A stretch of 42,155 nucleotides of DNA from Chara braunii (GCA_003427395.1 BFEA01000326.1:377967-420121); one strand, 5' to 3'. Counted from the first letter of the stretch, positions 31,905 through 42,155 are shown. Notes: generated by a model not told the origin, from the letters alone. Numbers and translations: made by a program.

Positions 31905-32705
31905 TTGGCTTTGTATAAATCTTGGCGAGCTACTTTTTCTACGGGAAGCGCTGCCGAAATTTCTACAAATCCAAGAAGTGAGTCAACTTTTGACTTGTCA
32001 GAGTTCAACTTGTCTTTTTCATATATGGATTAGTATAAATATGGAAAGTCTTCTTTTCTGGAGGGAGTGCTGCCCAAATTTTTACTAATTCAGGGAGTTA
32101 GACAAAATTGGACTTTGAGAAGTCAAAGTTATTCTCAAATTATGGACCTCGCTTTGTATAAATTTTGGGAGAGGACTTTTATAGAGGGAGCGCTGCCGAA
32201 ATTTCTGCAAAATTAAGGAGTTAGTTAAATTCAGTATAAAAGTGAAGCTCGAGCTGTTGTTCGAGTTCGTATCTGACTTAGTATAAATCTAGGAAATCTC
32301 CTTTTCTAAAGAGAGTGCTGCTCAAATTTCTACTAATTCAGAGAGTTAGACAGAATTTGACTTTCTAGAGTTAGAGATTGATTCTGCTTTCATATCTGAC
32401 TTAGTATAAATCTGGGAAGTCTCCCTTTATAAAGGGAGTGCTGCCCAAATTTCTACTAATTCAGAGAGTTANACAAAATTTGACTTTCCAGAGTTAGAGA
32501 NNNATTCTGCTTTCATATCTGACTTAGTATAAATCTGGGAAGTNTCNCTTTCTAAAGGGAGTGCTGCCCAAATTTCTACTAATTCAGAGAGTTAGAAAGA
32601 ATTTGACTTTCCAGAGTTAGATATTATTTTTGCTCTCATATCTCGACTTATATAAATTATGAAAAGACATTTTTCCTAGGGGAAGCGCTGCCAAAATTTT
32701 CTTAG
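31905..32705 (+). repeat. Seven-copy tandem array, period about 123 bp
   Basis: The word GGGAG(C/T)GCTGCC(G/C)AAATTTCTAC recurs near 31945, 32060, 32187, 32312, 32435, 32558 and 32680. Units also share a TAGTATAAAT word and, just before GCTGCC, a stem such as CTCCCTTTATAAAGGGAG (perfect at about 32421-32438) or TTTTCC/GGGGAA at about 32668, with wobble pairs in other copies. N bases occur at 32472, 32501-32503, 32544 and 32547. Non-coding. Confidence 0.88.
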
Positions 32706-34011
32706 TTTAGAGGAGATAGATTATATTTTGATAGGTGATTCATGCGATCCACCCAGAATAGGGGAGATTTTGCAGTTGGTCTACCTTCAGCTTAAGCACT
32801 GATTTAAAAGTAGACTTAGGTTTAAGTAATAAGAAAATTTTGAGTGAGGATGTATTATGGAGTTGTATTCTCCATACACTTATGATCTTAGTTTGGGGAT
32901 TGGTCTATCGTGTGTTACAGGTCCTTTTGATCATTTGATCCAAGTTCAAGGCTAGATCCATGTTGATCCCTTGAGGATCACTTACTGTTATTACTGATAA
33001 CAGGTCGGTTGCCGATTCGTCGGTTTACGACTCAATTTCAACTCTCCCTCTACACTCAACCTAAAAGGCTTTAGCCTTGGTGATTTTGTTGTTTTATTAA
33101 GGTTTCACCCGGACTTTTATTGAGTGGCCATTTAACAAAGGTGCTGAGTATTTAATTAAGGTTGGTTGGACAGGAGGCTTGCATGGCTAAAGCGAGGGGT
33201 ATGAGCGTCGAAGGTGGTTAGGGTTGACTTCGTGTAGTATGTGGGCTGTTGATTTGGTTCGTTGATGTGATGGCAGGTATGTGCTGTGAATCAGATTCTG
33301 GATTTGGTTGCCTACGATCACACATATACGTATTATTGTGAGAGACCCCAGCGAAACCATGAGAAGTGATCGTCACATACTTGACCCTTATATATGTATA
33401 CATGGGTATACTTGGAATGGATGTTTGCATGGGTTGAAGAGCGCCCACATTAGAGCCCTAATCAGAAGATGAGACTGAGGAGCTTAGGGGAGGTCTCTCC
33501 TTCTATTTTTGTTCTTGCTTTTTTTTGATGATTTTCTTAGTCGGACGTTTGGTCCTGGATTGGGATTCGAGGTCCTTGTCCAGGACATCCCAAGCCCTAG
33601 GCTGTGCAGGGGAGGGGTTTTCCCTCGTGCAGAGCCTATTTGATTTGCCTACCGAGACACTCAGGTCGAGAGCCCAAGGTGCAGCGACGGCTGCACGACT
33701 ATTCCTTCAGTCGTGCAATGTCGTGAAGGGTTAGGCCCTCACGACACTTCAAGTCTGACACTTGAGTGTCATACGCGGTACTCGGATCCACGAGGGACCG
33801 CTTGATTATGGGCACTACATAGTACGCCATCGTTGCGATTGCTTGTGTACGCCTGCATTGCAAGTCGATATGAGTAAGCCCTGCGTCTGCACGGTTTTAT
33901 ACTAAGTTCAGCGCGCGACGCCTATCCGATTTCCGCACTGGAAAGTTATGGGTTGGCTACCGAGGGGCTAGGAGCGTTGTCACGTTGTTGGTATTGTGTC
34001 NTTTCGTATAT
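32706..34011. other. No recognisable gene; several perfect short hairpins
   Basis: Hairpins include GTCCT/AGGAC (about 33571), GCACGACT/AGTCGTGC (about 33692-33716), CGTGA/TCACG (about 33723-33745) and GACAC-TCAAG/CTTGA-GTGTC (about 33744-33770). No ORF has recognisable domains. Confidence 0.5.
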
Positions 34012-34482
34012 ATGTTGTTTTGTGTGTATGTGTGTTCGTAAAGTGAAGTGCGCGTGGTGTGTGGGATGTGTCCTAGTCGACCGACGATGAGTCGCGCTTT
34101 GGACCTCAGGCCCCCCAAGATGTCGGCTCGCGTGCGGGTCCGATAGAGGCGTATTACCGCACGTACCCCTTATGCTACAGCGAACGAGAAACGCCCTCGG
34201 CTGGTCCACCTCTTCGATTGCAACTGATTAGCTTTCGTACTGTGGACTAGTAGCTCGGCGGGGATACGCCCACCGAAGGGAGGTGACAGCTCCCGTAAGG
34301 TGTAGGTAAGTGGTGCCTCGAGTAGGCCCTATCCTGTCGTAGGGGCTCGCGGGAGGTATGGCTGGCGCACTCGGCCGGAGCGGCTTGCAGAAGCTCCATA
34401 TATATTTGCGACGAAGGGTTCTAAAAACGAACTTCTGCGTGACGCGGCCGGGAGGGTCCCGCGCTGCCCCCGTGCGGTGCCG
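34012..34482 (+). repeat. 460 bp GC-rich module, copy B
   Basis: Second copy of 9572-10034, same orientation, mostly transitional differences. The first 60 bp differ by small indels (GTGTGTATGTGTGTTCGTAA against GTGTGTATAAAG). Beyond GTGCGGTGCCGG the two copies part company. Confidence 0.88.
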
Positions 34483-34953
34483 GACCGATGCGCCCGACAC
34501 CGCTCCGCTCCCCTCCCCGGCCTGCTTCACCCCGCGCTCCAACTTCACCCCGCGCAGCTCCCCTAGTCCTCCCCCTGTCCCGCTCCTCCCCCTCCCGCGC
34601 GATCACCCTTACTCCCTCTCCAACTCTGCCCCGCTCTCCAACTTCGCCCCGCTCTCCAACACCGATTGATTGATTAGTTGATTGATTAATTGATTGATTG
34701 ATCGATTTATTGTAAAATAAAATAAAAAAAATAAAAAAAATAAAAATCCTTGATTGATTGATTGATTGATTGATCGATTATCAGGGGGGGGGTCACCTCC
34801 CCCTCGCGAACACACACACACACACACATTCACACACGCGGGGCAACTGCCCATTTTTTTTGCAACGAGATTTTTTTTATTTATTTTTTATTTTTTATTT
34901 TTTTTAATTGTTTTCAAGGCCAAAAAAAATAAAAAATGGGGTTATAGATCTTT

Positions 34954-35002
<49 letters not shown>

Positions 35003-35212
35003 CGTCAAATAGAACTGCCCGGTAAACCGTAGGCAGAGAGGGAGAAGAGGACAACAAACGAGGGGCTGTGACAAACTGTTTCTATATATATATATTGCCC
35101 CTAAATCACCCTCGTACGGCCGTCGTCCGTACAACCATACTGCTGTTCGTCCGTCCGTCCGTACGGTCCGTACGTGGACCCCCCGTACGACATACAGGGG
35201 ACGACACACACA

Positions 35213-35254
<42 letters not shown>

Positions 35255-35280
35255 GAGAGAGAAAGAAAGAGACCATTGTC
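34483..35280. repeat. Low-complexity belt: CCCCGC-rich, (TTGA)n, (AC)n, (TA)n
   Basis: In order: C-rich repeats with CTCCAACT(T/C)(T/C)GCCCCG units (34530-34665), (TTGA)n at 34668-34710 and 34749-34775 around A/T runs, (AC)n at about 34811-34830, T-rich and A-rich runs, (TA)n at 34958-34996, GTCCGTCC repeats at about 35147-35175 and (AC)n at 35202-35252. No gene. Confidence 0.9.
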
Positions 35281-35507
35281 TTATTATTGATACTACAATG
35301 TCATGTGAGTCACCAACCTTTTTGCTCGTTCTTGGAGTCTATCTGTATTGTCAGGCGGCGAATTCGCATAGTCATTAAAAGAAAAAAAAATAAAAAAAAA
35401 TATCATCACCAACAAATCATTGGAAGTTACCTCCCCAACTGTCTTTGCGAGATGGTTGGCAACTGCGTGCCAATCAACTGGACAAGCGATCGGTTTTTGT
35501 ATTAAAA

Positions 35508-35523
35508 TTGCACGCAGTAGTGA
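35508..35523 (-). repeat. CACTA-like terminal motif
   Basis: On the minus strand TTCACTACTGCGTGC. The same word occurs at 38085-38098 and, as TTCACTATTGCGTG, at 41980-41993, all in one orientation. It resembles the CACTA start of EnSpm/CACTA-type terminal inverted repeats. Confidence 0.5.
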
Positions 35524-35649
35524 ATTTTTCTTCTACACTTTCCTTTTACACTCGGAACAACAATGCATGCCTTACGAAGTACTACTATATCTTCTATTTA
35601 TGAAGCCTCTTAACGTTTTCGCTATGTGTGAGGCCGCGAGTGTGTCGTG

Positions 35650-35672
35650 ACCTTTTGCAACTACAGCACAAC
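35650..35672 (+). repeat. Opposite-end candidate of the CACTA-like termini
   Basis: TTGCAACTACAGCACAACGC followed by GCTAGCCGG resembles TTGCCACTACAGCACC followed by CTAGCCG at about 41758-41780. Read with the TTCACTAYTGCGTG ends it gives an imperfect inverted-repeat pair. This would be the 3' end of the minus-strand element. Confidence 0.4.
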
Positions 35673-35694
35673 GCGCTAGCCGGTCCAACATAGA

Positions 35695-36287
35695 CTAACG
35701 AAATTGGTGAACATTTTTTTCGTTCACCTCTGTTCGAAATTGGTGAACATTTCTTTCGTTCACCTCTGTTCTATCAACAACTTCCAGTATGTCCTTAGCT
35801 CTTACATCCGTTGGAGCGGTTCCTGCAAAAAATTGTATTACTCTGGAAGTGATGCAACATACATAAACACCGCAGTCCGTAAAATTGCTCTTGTGCGGGC
35901 ATTCCACATGCAACAATTTACATCCTATTAGATCTTTACATGTCAACCAGGACGTACCAACCTTTTCCGGAGTCAACACCCTCGCGTTGGATGCCTCGTG
36001 GAGGTACTCGTGCCACAGAAATGTTCGTAAGGCCTTCCATTCTTGTCGTTTCTTCCCTTTGAAGGAGTTAACAACGATGGCAATAGGAGGTTCACCGACA
36101 TTGTTGTCCTCATTGACGGCCAAGAAGTCTCTCATATTCAGCAATAGAAGCAAAACCCAATAATTGCTACGGTTCACAGGTATTACAGTAGTTGTCGTGT
36201 GTCGCGATTCATTGTTTAGTCGATGCAACTTCCGTGGTTTGTTCTTGATCGCGTCTTCCCATCCGCTTTTCGTAAAAAACATAGGAT
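35695..36287 (-). pseudogene. Ulp1/C48-like cysteine protease, C-terminal part
   Basis: Ulp1-family proteases cleave SUMO-like modifiers and are often carried by plant and algal DNA transposons. This part has SNYWVLLLLLN, IAIVVNSFKG and NFTDCGVYVCC, matching the order HW..., ...D-S/T..., DCGVYVC of the family. The catalytic Cys is present. The usual His is Tyr (YWVL), and the usual Asp before SF/SL is Asn (VVNSF). Both changes would be explained by one C-to-T or G-to-A step, so the enzyme is probably dead. The tail carries a 12-residue tandem repeat (RTEVNERNVHQF). The N-terminal half lies at 37216-37613, beyond an inserted element. Confidence 0.85.
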
Positions 36288-37215
36288 TCGTGAAAACCTA
36301 ACAAAACAAATTGTTAGGTTTGCACGAAAATTTTTAAAGATTCTCATAGTACGTTTTTCAGGTCTCCTACATCAACAAAATTCTAGGTGAAGTTAAAGAT
36401 CCGCAAAAAATGGAATAAAAAACTACTTTTTCAAAACCACTCGAAGTGGTGAGAAGAAAAACAGTTTTTTTTGCAGAAAATCACTACCTTGCAAAACAAT
36501 GTTTCTTCATGAAACAAAATATTCCATTTTTTTCTTTACCTAAAAAAATCATATTTATAGTTTTATAAGGTATACAATACGATAAACGTATTGGAGGGTC
36601 TCCCAAACACGCCATATGTTGTCCTTTTCACGAATACGTTCGCTTGAGTATGTTCTCTCATACATAGACGAATATATTATTTTTTATTAAAAAAAATTAT
36701 CATTTCTTAATTTTAGATCGTGGTTGGTTAAGAATTTGAAGATGTTTCCAAGGCAAAAGTTGTTTGAATTCGTCTTTTACATAACATATATTTTTTGACA
36801 AGGGTTTTACAGTAAGCTCAAAAAATAACTTATATGATTTACAGATCTATAAATTAGTTTTCACAGACTTTGGTTCTTACCAAGAACTGAAAATGACTTA
36901 TAGTTCTTTAAACGAGTATTCACTAAAACTGTTTTTTTTTTGTACATATTTCGAGTTTTTAAAGTTTGTCTTGTTTACATTTTGTTTTTTGTTAGTCTAC
37001 TAAGAACAATTTATAGTCCTATAACACGCTCTTTGCTAAAAATGATTTTCTTGCATATTTTAATAATTGCTAGACTTTTTGCCCATTTTTTTGCATCCTT
37101 TTTCGGGACACAGTTAAAAATATTATTTTTTATGTGTCAAAAGTAACAGTTTGATGTTGTACTTTTTTCATTCTATAAAAATGTTAGGTTTTGTCGTTTT
37201 GTTAGGTTTTCATGA
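36288..37215. mobile_element. 928 bp terminal-inverted-repeat element inside the protease gene
   Basis: AT-rich segment with terminal inverted repeats: left end TCGTGAAAACCTAACAAAAC at 36288-36307, right end the complement of TCATGAAAACCTAACAAAAC at 37196-37215. The ends match at 20 of 22 positions. Flanks share AT (left ...GGAT, right ATTC...), consistent with a 2-bp target duplication. It has no transposase ORF, so it is non-autonomous (MITE-like). If the element and one AT are left out, the protease reading frame on the minus strand continues directly from one side to the other. A second GTTAGGTTT copy lies just inside each end. Confidence 0.85.
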
Positions 37216-37613
37216 ATTCGGTGTTAAAATGCATTTTTTGATTACCAATGATCCGGGGGTGCCAGAAAAGTTGTACACACATGGACTGTGAGGCTGTCCC
37301 GAGACGGCGAGTGTTCTTCATACGCAGACTACAAAAAAATGTCGATAATGTTGTTGTTCAGCCATTCATTGTCGGCCAATCGTGCAACGTCGGATTTTGT
37401 TACAGGGATGGCATGCCTCCTTGATTTCCACGTGAAGGGGAACAATTCGTCCTTATCATTAATGTCTGTCTTCTCTTCTCTCCTTCTGGTCATATCCCCA
37501 ACTTTCGCCTTTCCCTTAATGCCGGATGACTCTTCAACCATCAATTGGGGAGACTTTACTTCACCCTCCGTCATCATATCGTACATTTCCACGTACCAAG
37601 GGTCCTTCAACAT
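37216..37613 (-). pseudogene. Ulp1/C48-like cysteine protease, N-terminal part
   Basis: From Met at 37613: an acidic/basic leader (EESSGIKGKAKVGDMTRRRE), then IPVTKSDVARLADNEWLNNN and IIDIFL, the typical start of the Ulp1 fold (W-L-N/D-D/N-x-I-I). A TAG at 37329-37331 interrupts it. The frame stays open past it down to the insertion point (37215) and resumes at 36287 after the 928 bp element. An upstream in-frame stop near 37620 means either that 37613 is the start or that an upstream exon was lost. Confidence 0.8.
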
Positions 37614-37963
37614 TTTCTTTCACCTCTTCACCGACCTCTCACTGCTCAGTGGCAACAACGGTTCGCTTGCTACCTCTCTTCATGACTGTTTGTCGTTATT
37701 TTTTGTCCTGGGACTGGTCGCCGTTTCAAACCCCATATACGAACACTTCTTGCCGCCACCACCCCTGTTGCTTTTCTATGACTCTGTCATGCTCACTCGG
37801 CTTCTCTTACCTACACCGTCTTATTCAGTGGCCACTGTCGCTCCTTCCTGAACGGCGCTCGAAGTCCCAAGTTTGTCTTCCTGTTCACACGTGTCAGTCT
37901 AATTGGCATGACACATATGAATTATTATGTTTTGGGGTACTTGCAATGGTTTGTATAAAATAC

Positions 37964-38034
<71 letters not shown>

Positions 38035-38359
38035 GGCTCCTGCGTGCCAAAACTGAATCGATGTCCCTGTTCACCATGTAATTGTCACGCAGTAGTGAAC
38101 TTTGGAGTGAATTTACTCTCACATGTGGTTTTCACTAGCTCATAAGGTTTGCTACATTTTAGATGATTTCTCTCAACAATTGACAGAAGAAAGAGACAAA
38201 TGTCATTTTTTGTTTCCCTGTGCTTCACAAGAAAAACGCTTCTCTCTCTGTCTCTCTGTCTCTCGCATATAACACCATAGCGAAACAAGACGAGTTTCTC
38301 ACAAGGCGACAGATAGAGAGACATCTTTTTTTTTTCTTTTCTGTATTGCGTTTAAAGAC

Positions 38360-38406
<47 letters not shown>

Positions 38407-38506
38407 GTGAGACCATAACGAAACAACATTCGTTTCTCACAGCGCGCGGTTCTCTAATAGCAAAGTTAGAAACTTATCATTTGTTTCTTCTACAATGCAT
38501 ACTTGT
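37614..38506. other. Intervening sequence with two dinucleotide tracts
   Basis: (GA)n at 37966-38033 and (CT)n at 38361-38402. Between them lies the CACTA-like word CACGCAGTAGTGAA at 38085-38098. TTGGCTCCTGCGTGCCAA at 38034-38051 resembles TTGGCAACTGCGTGCCAA at about 35456-35473, a possible subterminal repeat of the transposon family. No further coding signal is recognised. Confidence 0.6.
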
Positions 38507-41199
38507 TCACATGAAACTGTCCTTACGTTGTTTTGCATGCAGCTTCGATCCCCATTCTAGTTTAGAGAAACATGAAACAATGTGAACCGTGTTTATGATA
38601 GTGTCAGCCGATATGACGCTACTGTGTTGATGTTTATTCAACTTCTCCCATTTTAATTTCTTGCAACATGTTATGTGTCGCCTTTCGCTGTCGACCTGCT
38701 TGGACCATTGCACAAATTCGCACCTGTGTTCAACATTACCGCTCTCCGTGGGTGTGTTCACGACAAAAAACGTGGTCACAGATGCAAACCATTTGCATTC
38801 ATTGTCTGCTCTAATTGCGACATCACTATGCACTGCTCTCCCATGAAACTCTGGTGAAGCTCATGCAGTTTGAAGAAGCGTGCCCCTGTTTGTTCCATCC
38901 TGTACGCAGGCGATGGCGAGGTGTGTCCGTGTGTGTATGAGCAGTTGGTCAAAAGGAGGTTGACAACCATTCTCTACCATGTACGTTGTCCGCGCAGCTC
39001 GAAAATTAAGTCTGATTTTCAAGGAAGCTCTTTGAGCATCTTACACGCAAGATTGTCAATGCTTTCTTCCTCCTATATGTACTCGTCATCGATGTCGAAC
39101 CACCGCAGTTGCAGAGTTGCTGTATCGCGTAGTGCCAGGGTGTTCATTCCGGTCGCCATACAATCTGTCACGGACGACCGGCTCTCAACCGTTCTCTTCC
39201 TTCGTTTCCTTACGATCTCTGTCTCTTCGCGCAATGTCAGTGACCGACGTACATGGTTCACCATTTGGGTTGAAGCTTTCTGCTTGTTTGATGACAGGTA
39301 TGGTTGTTTGCAGAACTTCCTGTGGTGATGCTTCCAGACATCTGTCGCGAAGGTGTCGGGGACACCGGATCACTCAATGCACGTTCTCAGATGCATGAGA
39401 TCGTCCAACTTGGGGAGTTTCCATGTTGATGGTTTGATATTTTTCTAGTTTTGCTTTGATGGTTGTTATGAAGTCCGTGATCAAAGCATCTCATTCATCG
39501 AGAGAAGCACGAGTGTGTGCTGTGCACCGAAACACACGTATGTACATTTCCATTAGTTTCACAAAACAAATGGTAATGCCCTTGCCTGTCGAGCGTGGGC
39601 TAATATTAGAAATAAGGAACACGCACACTGGCATCACAGACCGATTTTGCTTGGCCTCAAACGGTCCCTCCCTCGAAAAAAAGTCGTTGGCAGTGGCCAC
39701 GGGCAGCACAAGTTGTGGGCATGTTCGGGAGCATCTCTCACTAACGCTTTGCAACCTTGCATCCAGTTCCTTCAGGATCTCTGTATATGTGGTAAGTGTG
39801 CCAGCTTCTCAAAGGCTGGGGTCCTGAATGTGTCAACGATGTGCAAGAATAGGCCATGCTCGATTGTGTGCATACGGTCTGGTTGCAATGCCAAGTGGTA
39901 GTCTAGCTGAGGATCATCACCATTGGGCCCCCTGTAGAATCCCCAATGGCCGTTTTGTTGAACACGCTTATGCATGTTCAACTCTGACATTCATGCTTCC
40001 GCCACACGGCGAATGTCCATGTCATCAGCGTTAAACACATCTGTTGCGAGTTGTGTTTGTAGTGTCTGTGATCTCCTGCAGTTCGTGAAATCGGCCACGA
40101 CATCAAAGTCATTTTTTGACACGGTGCATGTTGGACACACACCAAATTTCACAGTTGCAATCGCACATCTTTCTCGGTAGTCTTCTATATAGTTCAGGAG
40201 GAAAGGGTGGACAGTTATGTCCCCGAATCGCTCTATCGGTATCATTATGTCATCATGAGATGCCTCCTTCGCAGACTGCAACACCACTTCAAGGGCCTTG
40301 TGCAAAACGACGCCCTTTCGTTGTCTGAATGCGCTGGACTGCAGACCCTATCCTTTGTGAAGTGGACGATGATGAAGCACAGAAAGATAGGCCAGCAGTG
40401 TGGCCTCGGATGTGTGGTCGGCAAGTGACATCATGAGAGGGTACGCTGTCTATTTTTGACGACCGTCTATATGTGTCTTATCGGAATACAATGAGATAGG
40501 GATGATATAACGCGGATTATCATTCCTATCCACACCTTTGTCCGCTCTAATGATTGTCTGGACGTGATAACTTAGCGCCCCGGTGCGAGGGCCGGATATA
40601 TTGAGGTGTTTTGACGGAGGAGATATTTCCAGAGAAGACACCGTCTCGCTATTCTGTAATGCGATTTGCAAAATTGACAGAAATGTCGTTCGCTTGTCGC
40701 GGTGCCACAAGATGGCGTGCGCATCTAGTGGCCAATCATCACATCGTAGATCAAGCTTTTGCCATTCAGCAGCCTCTGCTTGACTCCCTGCCCATGTCAA
40801 ACACTCTCGACTATTACGATATGCGATGTTTCTCGTGTTGAATCTCGGGTGTGTGAGAAGCGACAAGAGAGCATCGATGTCATTCTGCGACATACCGACG
40901 CCGCCCCTGGCAGAGAAAATCAGTGCCGCCAGCTTGCGAGAGCTGTCGAAATACTCTACAGGCGGCGGTTGCTGTTCTTCAAAAGTCCCGCCCTCCACCT
41001 CTATATTGTCAGGGGCCATGATGTCCTCACTCTCATCACTGATGAGATTCACTGCACCTATACTTGATGGTCCGGCCTCATCGACCACACCCATCTCCTG
41101 CCCTGGTGTTCTTTCGGCCACTGCGGCTGGGTATGCCCTCGCTCGATGTGAGTTTAAAGTCCGTAAGGACATGAAAGGCCTGCCACAGTCGCACACCAT
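38507..41199 (-). pseudogene. Plavaka/CACTA-like transposase, multiply broken
   Basis: DNA transposase that would cut and paste the element. It starts at Met 41199 with a C2H2-like finger (CDCGRPFMSLRTLNSHRARA, last ligand missing). DNPRYIIPISLYSDKTHIDG follows, resembling the D-K-T-h motif region of Plavaka-type transposases. Stops follow at 40450 (TAG), within 40306-40449 (TAG) and at 39991 (TGA), each with homologous-looking sequence continuing in frame. Later blocks: PIERFGDITVHPFLLNYIED (about 40200), CPTC, DPQLDYHLALQPDRMHTIEH (about 39880), then frame changes into 39491-39754, 39073-39264 and the C-terminal region 38507-38970 (ADNECKWFASVTTFFVV, HRCEFVQW). The family name is from memory of motifs; transposase identity is more secure than subfamily. 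Confidence 0.7.
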
Positions 41200-41209
41200 T
41201 GAACCGGTG

Positions 41210-41757
41210 TTCGTTTTGTAATAGCGTTTTCTTGATTCGACTCTTTTAAAACCGTTGAAAATTCTTTCATATATGACGGACGCCCTTTCGTCGTGAAGTT
41301 ATTGGCTTACACCCATCACCCTGGGACACCGCTTTCTGTGCACGCAGTGCATTCCAAAAACAAAAAGAACGGTGTGGACAGTGTTTTGATTAATATTTTT
41401 GTACATTGTTTCTGGTCGTTTTAATAGTAAGTAGCAAAGCGTATTTTGTTGTTTCGTCTCAATGTTGCACATCCTCTTCTGTGTGAGAGAGAGAAAAAGA
41501 GGGAGTACTGAGTACCGTTTTCGGTATAAATGGTCTGTGTGTGATGACAATTGAGAGAGATTACTAGTCAACCGTGTGACACAATAATTTATATGTCATT
41601 ACATTAATGGTCGTGTAGTCAAAGGCAACGTTTGACAAATAGGTACAAGATACATGACAAATCATTCATTACCACGTTTGCGCGGCTGCCACGTGGCTAG
41701 GTAGCGATCCACGACGTTTGTGTATGTGTCATGTGTCTTCCATCTGCACAGGAAAAT
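41210..41757. other. No recognisable gene; probable 5' region of the transposon
   Basis: AT-rich sequence upstream (in minus-strand sense) of the transposase start, with a short GA-rich run at about 41486-41505. I see no further domain. Confidence 0.45.
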
Positions 41758-41993
41758 GATTGCCACTACAGCACCCTAGCCGACCTCCGCAAGCACTTCC
41801 AAAATATTTCACTTCCCAATAAATTAGTATTAAAATGATAAAGAATGCAAGAAAAGCACAACATACACACATTGGTCATCATAGAGGGTATGATGTGTCT
41901 CATTTACTCCGAAAGGCAATAAATTATGACATATATCGTAAAAATAAAAAAATGATTCAAATCTTGTTAAATCCAGTGTCTACACGCAATAGT
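41758..41993. mobile_element. Candidate 230 bp CACTA-like mini-element or element terminus
   Basis: Left word CACTACAGCACC at about 41764, right word CACGCAATAGTGAA at 41980-41993. The ends are imperfectly inverted. There is no clear target duplication, so it is either a short non-autonomous copy or two unrelated termini, the right one being the 5' end of the transposase element. Confidence 0.35.
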
Positions 41994-42088
41994 GAACCGC
42001 ATGTACTTGGAGAGGAAAAGAGCAGCCAACATGACACACAACATGCAGACGGATATACTGGTTCTTATATAGCTAGAACTCAACATCC

Positions 42089-42090
<2 letters not shown>

Positions 42091-42150
<60 letters not shown>
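42091..42150. repeat. (GA)n microsatellite at window end
   Basis: Pure GA repeat ending in GGGGG at the contig edge. Confidence 0.97.
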
Positions 42151-42154
<4 letters not shown>

Positions 42155-42155
42155 G

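Larger units (their letters stand above)
30228..34011. mobile_element. 3.8 kb insertion relative to locus A
   Basis: In locus A, module end TTGAGAAC joins directly to ATGTTGTTTTG. In locus B the same two points are separated by this segment. It begins inside the perfect palindrome ACTTCGCGAAGT (30228-30239) and ends ...CGTATAT at 34011. I see no clear target-site duplication, terminal repeat or ORF. It contains the hairpin array (30926-31618) and the 123-bp repeats (31905-32705). The alternative is deletion of this stretch from locus A. Confidence 0.6.

Noticed and set aside
38034-38051. tRNA or other small-RNA gene in the transposon region
   Set aside because: TTGGC/GCCAA pairing is short, and no acceptor stem or A/B boxes fit. 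It is better explained as a subterminal repeat.

Overview
This 42 kb window is nuclear, repeat-rich eukaryotic DNA. I find no intact host gene. Reverse-transcribing Ty3/gypsy-type elements, a decayed DNA transposon with a Ulp1-type cysteine protease, fragments of large-subunit (28S/25S) rRNA, tandem arrays, fold-back repeats and microsatellites account for nearly everything recognisable. The style of the gag and pol proteins, the Plavaka/CACTA-like transposase and the abundance of dinucleotide satellites remind me of a large-genome streptophyte alga such as Chara. That is recollection of family style and not a search result. The window opens in (CT)n and closes in (GA)n, as expected if contigs end at satellites. 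Scattered N bases mark unresolved repeat consensus.

Layout: 1-6.1 kb holds microsatellites, short palindromes, a 308-bp-period array of fold-back units, a long (GA)n tract, a 22-bp minisatellite and two hairpin elements. 6.1-10.3 kb holds more short palindromes and then locus A of a 2.35 kb module (7221-9571) that contains a clear LSU rRNA fragment, followed by a 460 bp GC-rich module. 10.3-14.2 kb has no recognisable gene, apart from a possible retroelement scrap, and contains a degenerate tandem array. 14.2-19.3 kb is a minus-strand Ty3/gypsy element (gag end, protease, RT, RNase H, integrase) with one frameshift and five in-frame stops. At about 19.28 kb it abuts, head to head, a 5'-truncated plus-strand element (RNase H, integrase), which is followed 166 bp later by a gag-like ORF series ending in a CCHC zinc knuckle (21.6-24.4 kb).

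24.4-30.2 kb holds a 147-bp higher-order tandem array, a hairpin-rich tract, two more diverged LSU rRNA segments, and locus B of the 2.35 kb module. Locus A acts as an empty-site reference and defines a 3.8 kb insertion in locus B (30228-34011). That insertion carries the most unusual object here: an array of eight hairpins (30926-31618) with a constant loop and variable arms that remain complementary, followed by seven 123-bp repeats. The 460 bp GC-rich module recurs at 34.0-34.5 kb.

35.5-42 kb is a minus-strand DNA transposon region: a Plavaka/CACTA-like transposase pseudogene (41.2-38.5 kb) and a Ulp1-like protease (37.6-35.7 kb). The protease is split by a 928 bp terminal-inverted-repeat element, and removing that insert restores the frame. 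Many lesions fit C-to-T decay (apparent CGA to TGA, CAG to TAG, His to Tyr, Asp to Asn), as expected for methylated, silenced transposons.
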